In this document: piece by piece, positions 7,720 through 13,788 of the stretch
Position numbering within the stretch: position 1 is the stretch's first letter
Layout of the letters: each line of letters opens with the position of its first letter
Origin: JAJNBD01 sp964471475
Lineage (GTDB): Bacteria; Pseudomonadota; Gammaproteobacteria; CAISUE01
Reading direction: 5' to 3'
NCBI GenBank assembly: GCA_964471475.1
Contig: CAYYFQ010000018.1
Location: forward strand, 1-39,412
DNA: 39,412 nt
Position numbers and translations under genes: made by a program
The notes under the pieces: generated by a model
Database searches by the model: none
What the model was told of the DNA's origin: nothing
Seen by the model: only the letters and a program-made list of their open reading frames with translations

Positions 7720-9429
7720 ATGAGTGCAGACCCAAAAAAAGACTGGTTTTCTTCTCATCCTCGTCAAGCATCTCAATGTGTGGTTTTTATGCTGTTTGCT
7801 TTGTGGCAACTTCCTGTTGCTCTTACTGGATGGCTTCTTTTTGTTATTTTATCAAAAATCCTTAAGATAAAGTGGTTTTTCATCGTTGGGATTGGTGTTA
7901 CTGTTGTTATTATTTCATTATTTTTTGTAGGGTACACTTCCGGGTTTAATGTTGATGTTTTAGCATTTCTTAGAAATGGTTTTTATATAAATCTACAGCT
8001 TGTTCAAAATTTCTTTTCTAATGGGGTTAATAGTGTAACTTTACATCAGGTAATCAATCCATATCTTTTTTGGTTTTCACTCTTTTTTGCTGGTGTACTC
8101 GCTGTGCTTGACCTCATTCCTAATTCTGCTTATGAAAAATCTTTAAGGTCATTGAAAAAAGCTGAAGGTGTTAAGTCTAACGAAATAATGGATGAAAAAA
8201 AGGTTGATGGGGCGCTGGTAGCCCTTAAAGACAACTCTGGCAATGGAACCATCTTGGGAGTGTCAAAAACAACGCTGAGGCCGTTTATTGTCCCAGATAA
8301 AGTTGTTAATCAGGTTCTTTTAGTACTTGGTACAACAGGCGGAGGTAAAACAGTGACTTTGCGTCGGTTTTATTTGCGCGCAGTTTCTAAGGGTTATCCA
8401 TTAATTATTGTTGATGGAAAACCTACGTTAGAAAATGAACAATGGGTACAAAATTTAGCTGCGAAATATGATCGCCCGTTTTATGGATTTAATTGTGGCA
8501 ATCGGGATCATTATGACTGTCTTGCTTATGGCGGCCATACGGAATTAAAAGATAAAATCATTTGTCTTAAAGATCAGTGGGAAAATGATTACTATAAATC
8601 GATTGCTGAAGATTATTTGCAAACTGCATTTGAAGTGCTGATTAAAAATAAATCATCTTTTGATTTGAAAACAGTATCGGACTGTTTAGATTTTGATGAG
8701 CTTGCCCTTAAAGTTAGGGAAACAAATGATGAAGATTTAATGCGTCGTGTCGCTAGGCTTAATGAATATGACAAAAAAGATATCAAGGGTCTTCAGGCGC
8801 ATCTTAATTTGCTTATTCATTCCGAACTTGGAGAGTTTTTTGAAAAAACCAAAGATAATACTTTTGACTTAAAAGAAGTTATTGATAATTGTGGAGTCGT
8901 TTATTTTGCTTTGCCAGCCTTGAGGTTCCCTTCATTTTCAAAAGTACTTGGTCGACTAGTGATTAATGATATTAAGACTGTAATTGATAGGGGAGAAAAT
9001 AAAAATATTTTTGCTGTATTTGATGAGTTTTCAATTTTTGCTGGTGGACAAGCGCTAAATTTAGCTAATATGGGGAGAGGGAAGGGGCTTCATGCTATTT
9101 TTGGGACGCAAGGCGTTGCTGACTTAGAGGTTGTCGATAAATCTTTTGCAGCACAAATATTGAACTGTGCTAATACAATTATTTGCCATCGCCTTAATGA
9201 TAAAGATGGGGCGGAAACCATTACTGGTTGGGTTGGTACACGAGATGCTTTTGTTGTAACCGCCCAAATTAGTGAAGATGGTGGTTCCAGTATGGGCTCT
9301 GTGAATAGAGCTAAAGAATTTATTATTCATCCTGATGATATTAAGCAAAATCTACAGGCTGGAGAAGCTTATTACATTACAAAAGTTGATGGTTTTTTTC
9401 AAGATAAAGTCAAGGTTAAATTTTCTTAG
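7720..9429 (+). CDS. virD4: VirD4/MobB-like type IV coupling protein
   Basis: A 569-residue inner-membrane ATPase that links the relaxase-DNA complex to the VirB channel. Two or three hydrophobic stretches occupy the first 140 residues (around 20-45, 45-70 and 110-135). The Walker A motif GTTGGGKT is at residues 204-211 and the Walker B motif FAVFDEF has D435-E436. The phrases AEDYLQTAFEVLI and MGRGKGLHAIFGTQG are typical of TraD/VirD4 nucleotide-binding domains. It is co-transcribed with the upstream relaxase candidate and lies apart from the virB operon. It ends 15 bases from the convergent nucleosidase gene. Confidence 0.88.
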   Translation: MSADPKKDWFSSHPRQASQCVVFMLFALWQLPVALTGWLLFVILSKILKIKWFFIVGIGVTVVIISLFFVGYTSGFNVDVLAFLRNGFYINLQLVQNFFSNGVNSVTLHQVINPYLFWFSLFFAGVLAVLDLIPNSAYEKSLRSLKKAEGVKSNEIMDEKKVDGALVALKDNSGNGTILGVSKTTLRPFIVPDKVVNQVLLVLGTTGGGKTVTLRRFYLRAVSKGYPLIIVDGKPTLENEQWVQNLAAKYDRPFYGFNCGNRDHYDCLAYGGHTELKDKIICLKDQWENDYYKSIAEDYLQTAFEVLIKNKSSFDLKTVSDCLDFDELALKVRETNDEDLMRRVARLNEYDKKDIKGLQAHLNLLIHSELGEFFEKTKDNTFDLKEVIDNCGVVYFALPALRFPSFSKVLGRLVINDIKTVIDRGENKNIFAVFDEFSIFAGGQALNLANMGRGKGLHAIFGTQGVADLEVVDKSFAAQILNCANTIICHRLNDKDGAETITGWVGTRDAFVVTAQISEDGGSSMGSVNRAKEFIIHPDDIKQNLQAGEAYYITKVDGFFQDKVKVKFS

Positions 9430-9444
9430 AGTTGCATCTGGGTT

Positions 9445-10194
9445 TTACGCTCTTAACATGGCTAATACTACGTGTTCAGAATAATGCTTTGCAATTTTTT
9501 CAATAAATGCTGGAAAGTCTACTGCTGAAGTATGATCTGCTTTGTCTGATATTGTTCTGATAACAACAAATGGAATTTTGTAGTCTGTACATACTTGAGC
9601 AACTGCGGCACCTTCCATCTCAATAGCATTAGTCTCTGGGCGATCTGCTAGGATTGCTTTTGTGCGTTCTTGGCTGTAAACAAACTCATCTCCTGTGGCT
9701 ATTGTACCTCGAACAAATTTTGGTTCAGTAATACCAAATCTCGCCATAGAAGAAGTGTCTATTTTTTGTGAAAGCGAGTGAAATAGACCATCGGTTGCTG
9801 CTTCAGCTTTTCTTATTAAAGCTGGATCAGCCTTAAAAAATGTTATTCCTGTTAATGGAATTTCATGTTTTTCTGGCATAATAGGTCGACCGTCCATGTC
9901 ATGCTGATAAAGTTGTTCTGAAATAACTATATCACCAATATTAAGATTGGAAGATGCTGCGCCAGCTACACCTGTGAATACAATTTGGTCTACGTTATAT
10001 CGTTCGATAAGTGCAGTGGCTGTTGTCGCAGAAGCAACTTTTCCCCATCTTGAAAAAACAACAACTACGTCAGCTCCACCCATTTTTCCTTGTATAAAAA
10101 CTCTTCCGCCTCTTTCCTCTTCTCGAATATCTGTCATATGTTCTCTTAGGCTTCCAACCTCTTCTTCCATCGCGCCCATGATTCCAATTTTCAT
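9445..10194 (-). CDS. mtnN: 5'-methylthioadenosine/S-adenosylhomocysteine nucleosidase
   Basis: A 249-residue cytoplasmic enzyme that hydrolyses MTA, SAH and 5'-deoxyadenosine to adenine and the ribose product, removing inhibitors of SAM-dependent enzymes. The N-terminus MKIGIMGAMEEEV carries the catalytic-site E12. The purine-binding NAIEMEGAAVAQVC includes E194, and VIRTISDKAD includes D217, matching E12/E174/D197 of the E. coli enzyme. It is slightly longer than the usual 230 or so residues, with an insertion around residues 100-155. It lies last in a minus-strand operon, 29 bases after a YhhQ-type transporter gene. All key residues are kept, so it should be active; this is normally a chromosomal gene. 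Confidence 0.94.
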   Translation of the reverse strand: MKIGIMGAMEEEVGSLREHMTDIREEERGGRVFIQGKMGGADVVVVFSRWGKVASATTATALIERYNVDQIVFTGVAGAASSNLNIGDIVISEQLYQHDMDGRPIMPEKHEIPLTGITFFKADPALIRKAEAATDGLFHSLSQKIDTSSMARFGITEPKFVRGTIATGDEFVYSQERTKAILADRPETNAIEMEGAAVAQVCTDYKIPFVVIRTISDKADHTSAVDFPAFIEKIAKHYSEHVVLAMLRA

Positions 10195-10223
10195 AAATAT
10201 TTTCTCCGATTGGGAATTAGTTT

Positions 10224-10919
10224 TTATTCAGTAAATTTAAAAGGGTTGTAAGAAACCCCATAATCATAAACATCTATACCTTCAGATCGTTTTAACCCAT
10301 AGACCATTAGCTGAGCGGGAATTACAAAAATAAAGGCATAGCATATTTCTAGAAGGTAAGCATTCCAAAATACATGTATTGTTTCTTTAAGATGTATGTC
10401 TGAAGTAAAAGCAATTAATACGGTGATAAGAATTAAAATGAATTCTGAAATACATGTTGATAATATGCTCCTTATCCAAAACACTTTACCATGCCACAGT
10501 ACTTTATATTTTGAAATAAAAAAAACATTTAATAGGCCAGCAATAGCATCTGCTACTATTCCAGCAAAAACGAATAGCCATATGTTTCCAAGAACATCAT
10601 TATATTCGTTTTGATAATGTCCTATTCCATAAGTTTGTAGGTGCAAAACAAAAACAATACATAATGCAAATATTGCTTCGCTTAAAAGTCCAAACCACAC
10701 CATTCGCATGGCAATTCCCCAGCCATAAACTTCAGCGACAACATCGCCAAGAACGTATGTAAGCGGAAATAATATTGTTGCTCCGGATTCTACTAAGCCA
10801 AAGAAGCGTGTATATTTATATGCAACTACATCCGCAGCGACACTAACTACTGCATAAACCATCACAATGAGCATGATAAATTTTGAGTTTAACTTTAACG
10901 GTTTATTGTTGAACATCAT
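10224..10919 (-). CDS. yhhQ: YhhQ/VUT-family queuosine precursor transporter
   Basis: A 231-residue membrane protein of the VUT family, whose E. coli member YhhQ imports 7-cyano-7-deazaguanine for queuosine synthesis. About six hydrophobic segments are visible, with family signatures ILFPLTYVLGDVVAEVYG near residue 45 and the acidic positions in SEFILILITVLIAF. I chose the ATG at 10917-10919 because gaggagga lies 9 bases upstream; it overlaps the end of the preceding gene by 17 bases. Substrate assignment is by family only. Together with the nucleosidase it forms metabolic cargo inside the repressor operon. Confidence 0.85.
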   Translation of the reverse strand: MMFNNKPLKLNSKFIMLIVMVYAVVSVAADVVAYKYTRFFGLVESGATILFPLTYVLGDVVAEVYGWGIAMRMVWFGLLSEAIFALCIVFVLHLQTYGIGHYQNEYNDVLGNIWLFVFAGIVADAIAGLLNVFFISKYKVLWHGKVFWIRSILSTCISEFILILITVLIAFTSDIHLKETIHVFWNAYLLEICYAFIFVIPAQLMVYGLKRSEGIDVYDYGVSYNPFKFTE

Positions 10920-11271
10920 TGTTTTGTTCCTCCTCATAGTCCCTTAACATGCTTTTAGCTATTTTTTCATAATTTTTTCTTATTATTTCGATTTCATCGT
11001 TGTTTTTTAGAAGGATATCGCAAGCGGCTAAAAAGCCTAATTTAACGCAATCTGTTGGGTGGAATTTTTCGACTATCATTGGATCATCTAATATTTCATC
11101 AATTCTTGATTCCCTTATGTTAAACCTGGTAACAGCTTTATATATAATTTTTGTATTTTTATCGAAATCTAGATAGTTGTTAACTTTGATAATTCTGCAT
11201 GGATAGCGATTTTTAATGCTATCACTCGCGTAGTAGAATTTATTTTTCAAGCGTGCTAAAAACTTTTTCAT
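10903..11271 (-). CDS. Hypothetical protein in repressor operon
   Basis: A 122-residue protein from the ATG at 11269-11271, which has aaaggg about 9 bases upstream. I recognise no family. The first 30 residues are strongly basic (MKKFLARLKNKFYYASDSIK); the remainder is alpha-helical-looking with an acidic C-terminus (MLRDYEEEQNND). It has no membrane segment or signal peptide. It starts 5 bases after the repressor stop and its end overlaps the transporter gene, so it is firmly in the same operon. It might be a partner of the repressor, but this is only from position. Confidence 0.65.
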   Translation of the reverse strand: MKKFLARLKNKFYYASDSIKNRYPCRIIKVNNYLDFDKNTKIIYKAVTRFNIRESRIDEILDDPMIVEKFHPTDCVKLGFLAACDILLKNNDEIEIIRKNYEKIAKSMLRDYEEEQNNDVQQ

Positions 11272-11276
11272 GATTT

Positions 11277-11957
11277 TTACCCTTTTCCAATAATAAATCG
11301 GCATTCTATGGCTTTTCCAAGAATGATGAAATCTTCATTGAGCTCAATTTCCTTAAAGAGTTCTTTATTCGATGGTGACAAGTAGATAGCATTATTTTTT
11401 TCTACAATGGTTCTAATCATGATTGAATTAAATCGTTTCGAAAAAACGATGACAATATCTCCATTAATTGGTTTAATTTGATTGTCTATTTGGTATTCTC
11501 GAAAGAAAATTTTTGCATAGCTTCGTAAGATTGGTTCCATTGAAGCATCGCTAATAATTGTGCAAAAAATGTTTGAGGAGTTGGTTTTGACGGCTTCCCA
11601 TTCTTTAATATCTGTATCCTTGATTTTGATATTGTTGGCTTTATTTATTAATTGTTCATTTGTAAGTATTGGTATCCTTTTGTAATCCTTTACAAACTTT
11701 TGTTTAGGGTCATCTGCAAAAAATATTTCTCCTTTTCCTGTTGCAAGCCATCCAGGATTAACACCAAGAGCGGTGGCTATTTCAAAAGTAAATTTTGAAG
11801 AGTTTGTTTTTCCATCACATAAGTATTGAATGGTTTGAGGTTTTACATCAATAGTACGTGCTAAATCTGCTTTTTTAGTGTCTAAAATACCAAGGACATA
11901 GTTTAGTCTGTCAGATAATGTGTCTAAATTGGAAGGGTGTTCAGTATAATTTTTCAT
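11277..11957 (-). CDS. XRE/S24-type repressor (CI/LexA-like)
   Basis: A 226-residue phage-type repressor from the ATG at 11955-11957. The N-terminal helix-turn-helix is TKKADLARTIDVKPQTIQYL, and the C-terminal half is an S24 peptidase-like domain with DASMEP containing the expected nucleophile S139. The position normally holding the catalytic Lys (in VKR of LexA) reads MIR, so self-cleavage may be lost. It is divergent from the receiver-csrA-virB operon, matching CI-like regulators placed before csrA paralogs in Legionella conjugative elements. It probably represses the divergent promoter and its own. It heads an operon with the hypothetical gene, yhhQ and mtnN. Confidence 0.85.
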   Translation of the reverse strand: MKNYTEHPSNLDTLSDRLNYVLGILDTKKADLARTIDVKPQTIQYLCDGKTNSSKFTFEIATALGVNPGWLATGKGEIFFADDPKQKFVKDYKRIPILTNEQLINKANNIKIKDTDIKEWEAVKTNSSNIFCTIISDASMEPILRSYAKIFFREYQIDNQIKPINGDIVIVFSKRFNSIMIRTIVEKNNAIYLSPSNKELFKEIELNEDFIILGKAIECRFIIGKG

Positions 11958-12039
11958 ATTCTTATTATTATATATTTTATAAAGATATGCAATTATACGC
12001 AAATTTGGCGATAAAATCAATATTTTTGATTAAAAATAG

Positions 12040-12076
12040 CAAAAAATAAAAAATTGTTGACAAAAAATAAAAAATT
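12040..12076. promoter_or_regulatory. Tandem 16-bp operator-like repeats
   Basis: The sequence caaaaaataaaaaatt occurs exactly at 12040-12055 and 12061-12076, 21 bases apart, two helical turns. The -35 box lies across the gap between the copies, and the second copy fills most of the promoter spacer. Binding by the divergently encoded repressor is plausible; an A-tract UP-element is the alternative. A smaller palindrome aatcaa-tattt-ttgatt lies at 12015-12031. Confidence 0.5.
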
Positions 12077-12085
12077 CTTTATTAT
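12057..12085 (+). promoter_or_regulatory. Promoter of the csrA-virB operon
   Basis: A consensus -35 ttgaca (12057-12062) is separated by exactly 17 bases from a -10 tattat (12080-12085). Transcription would begin near 12092 and leave a leader of about 160 bases before the first start codon. This is the strongest sigma-70-type promoter visible in the window and probably drives the whole transfer operon. Confidence 0.75.
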
Positions 12086-12091
12086 TTTGCT

Positions 12092-12254
12092 TGGCATGAA
12101 ATATTAATTTTTTAGCTTTTATTAGGAGTCGAGCCAGCGCGTCGTGGAAAACTAGCTGGCTCTAGTCGGAGTTCAACCGGGTAGGCTGACATTCCTTTGC
12201 TAATTATAGCAAAGACATATTCGAACGTCAGCCATAAAGTAAGAAGGAATTTTT
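12092..12254 (+). promoter_or_regulatory. Structured mRNA leader with GGA motifs (candidate CsrA target)
   Basis: The predicted leader contains a stem gagccagc (12131-12138)/gctggctc (12155-12162) whose loop holds a GGA at 12146. A second two-part stem pairs ggctgac (12184-12190) with gtcagcc (12227-12233) and ctttgct (12195-12201) with agcaaag (12208-12214). Further GGA motifs lie at 12125, 12168 and in the Shine-Dalgarno (12246). Several GGAs, one in a loop and one at the ribosome site, are the usual signature of CsrA-controlled messages. A csrA paralog is the second gene of this transcript. Confidence 0.55.
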
Positions 12255-12860
12255 ATGGCACTATCACACGATATAAAGTCTAGATTTAGCGAGGATCTTT
12301 GTTTTCCAAATTTCTATGCGGTAGAAATTTTAGAAAGTATTGGCATTATTGACCCTTCACAAGAAGTTATTGATGAAGTAGAAAAATGTTTAATACGATC
12401 ACAAACCTTTTCAGATTTAAACCTTATTCGCCTTAAAAAAATTAAGTACAGCAATCGTTTTAAAGTTCTACTTGTTGAAAATAATCCTTTCTTCATTATT
12501 TCTCACAGCTTATTACTCACAAATATTGGTTTTGATGTAGATGTTGCTTATAGCAATAGTGATGCATCTTTAAAGTCTTTTAGTGAATATGCTGCTGTTT
12601 TTATTAGAGACGCTATGCCGGAAATTAATTCGGGTATTTTGATGCATCTTATTAGTGAACTTATGCCTGCTTGGCGAAAACCCGCAATATTCAATATTTG
12701 TACACATGAGCAATTAAGTTCTGTAAATAAATCTTATTTAAAAGAAATGAATTGCACAGCTATTTTAAATTTACCGGTGATGTTTTCTAAGCTCACAGAG
12801 GAAGTTTATAAAGCTGGATTTTTTATTGGAAATTCTAATCGTGAGATAGCAGCATGTTAA
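12255..12860 (+). CDS. Degenerate response-receiver protein (LvrB-position gene)
   Basis: A 201-residue protein. Residues about 69-185 resemble a CheY-like receiver: FKVLLVENNPFFI at strand 1, then FIRDAMPEINSG with D119 at the phospho-acceptor position, T150 after strand 4 and LNLPVMF at strand 5. The acidic pair is reduced to E75-N76 and the conserved Lys of strand 5 is absent, so normal phosphorylation is doubtful. The first 65 residues are helical and have no recognised family. A strong aagga site precedes the ATG. The csrA paralog start overlaps its end by 7 bases. In Legionella conjugative elements lvr genes sit here, but equivalence to a specific lvr gene is not shown. Confidence 0.65.
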   Translation: MALSHDIKSRFSEDLCFPNFYAVEILESIGIIDPSQEVIDEVEKCLIRSQTFSDLNLIRLKKIKYSNRFKVLLVENNPFFIISHSLLLTNIGFDVDVAYSNSDASLKSFSEYAAVFIRDAMPEINSGILMHLISELMPAWRKPAIFNICTHEQLSSVNKSYLKEMNCTAILNLPVMFSKLTEEVYKAGFFIGNSNREIAAC

Positions 12861-13102
12861 TTTTGACACGTCGGATTGGTGAAAGGTTAATGATTGGTAA
12901 TGATGTTGTTGTAACTGTGCTTGGTGTTAATGGTAAACAAATTCGTTTAGGAGTTGTCGCGCCAGAAGATGTTGTGGTTGATAGAGAAGAGGTTTATCAC
13001 AAGAAGCAAGTTTTTCGAGCTATTCAGAATGAAAAAACAAATCATCCTACTAACGCATATTTAAAGGAAAAAGAAAGAAAGCAGATTTCAAAAAAAGATT
13101 AA
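12854..13102 (+). CDS. csrA: CsrA-family RNA-binding regulator (CsrT/LvrC-like)
   Basis: An 82-residue CsrA paralog that should bind GGA motifs in mRNA leaders. The core keeps L4, R6, R7 and the RNA-contact residues V40 and R44 (APEDVVVDREEVY). A lysine-rich tail of about 20 residues extends beyond the usual 61-65, as in some plasmid or ICE-borne copies. The ATG overlaps the end of the receiver gene (ATGTTAA), so translation is probably coupled. CsrA paralogs at the head of virB-like operons are known from Legionella integrative conjugative elements. Likely targets are its own leader and perhaps host messages during transfer. Confidence 0.93.
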   Translation: MLILTRRIGERLMIGNDVVVTVLGVNGKQIRLGVVAPEDVVVDREEVYHKKQVFRAIQNEKTNHPTNAYLKEKERKQISKKD

Positions 13103-13158
13103 ATGGATTTGTGGTGTTTTTTAAAAATATTTTATTAATGGTCTAAAGGGTAGAAATT

Positions 13159-13476
13159 ATGGGTATTAAAGTAATAGTTATTTTTAAGCGGTTCATTAAT
13201 TTTTTCATTGGATTTTCTTATCTTATGTTACCGACGCTAGCTTTTGCACAAGCTGCTGGTGATTCTCCTGTTGGTAGAGGCCTTGGGTATTTCCTTTCAG
13301 CGATGTTTGGATTAACAGGTGTTGCTATTGCGAGCGCAGCAGTCATTATCGTTGGATTGTTATGTTTATCGAATGTCTGTGATTGGAGAAGAATGTTTCA
13401 AACGTTAGCTGGCATCTCAATTGTTTTTGGCGCTGGTGGTATTGTTGCTGCGATTAAGATGTTAGTTGGTATATAG
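13159..13476 (+). CDS. virB2: VirB2-like major pilin
   Basis: A 105-residue precursor of the type IV secretion pilus subunit. A long signal peptide ends near LAFAQAAG (about residue 31), followed by two hydrophobic segments (around GYFLSAMFGLTGVAIASAAVI and the FQTLAGISIVFGAGGIVAA region), the standard VirB2 pattern. An aaaggg-containing leader precedes the ATG by about 12 bases. It is the first structural gene of the virB operon. Confidence 0.88.
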   Translation: MGIKVIVIFKRFINFFIGFSYLMLPTLAFAQAAGDSPVGRGLGYFLSAMFGLTGVAIASAAVIIVGLLCLSNVCDWRRMFQTLAGISIVFGAGGIVAAIKMLVGI

Positions 13477-13480
13477 AGAT

Positions 13481-13783
13481 ATGAAGAATGCTGATTACAC
13501 AATAGAAGTTGATGCTTTGGCGGTGGGTTTAACTAGACCACCACTATTTATGGGAATCAATTTGCGATTATTTTTTTTCAATCTTGCTTTTTGCGTTTTA
13601 CTTTGTGTAGACGCAAAAACTTTATTAGGAGTACCACTTTTTGTTGTGAATTACATTGTAATGTACCGCTTATCTTCTAAAGAACCTAATTTCTTTTTTA
13701 TATGGTTTATTGCATTTACAAAAACCCCGCCCACATTAAATAGTCATTTTTGGGGCAGAACCAATAGCTATGAACCTTGGTGA
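13481..13783 (+). CDS. virB3: VirB3-like inner-membrane protein
   Basis: A 100-residue protein of the type IV secretion inner-membrane complex. The conserved N-terminal phrase DALAVGLTRPPLFMGI is characteristic of VirB3, followed by two hydrophobic segments at about residues 32-65. I chose the ATG at 13481; the frame is open to a TTG at 13466 that lies inside virB2. The stop falls just before the virB4 start region, indicating tight coupling. Confidence 0.9.
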   Translation: MKNADYTIEVDALAVGLTRPPLFMGINLRLFFFNLAFCVLLCVDAKTLLGVPLFVVNYIVMYRLSSKEPNFFFIWFIAFTKTPPTLNSHFWGRTNSYEPW

Positions 13784-13788
13784 AAATT

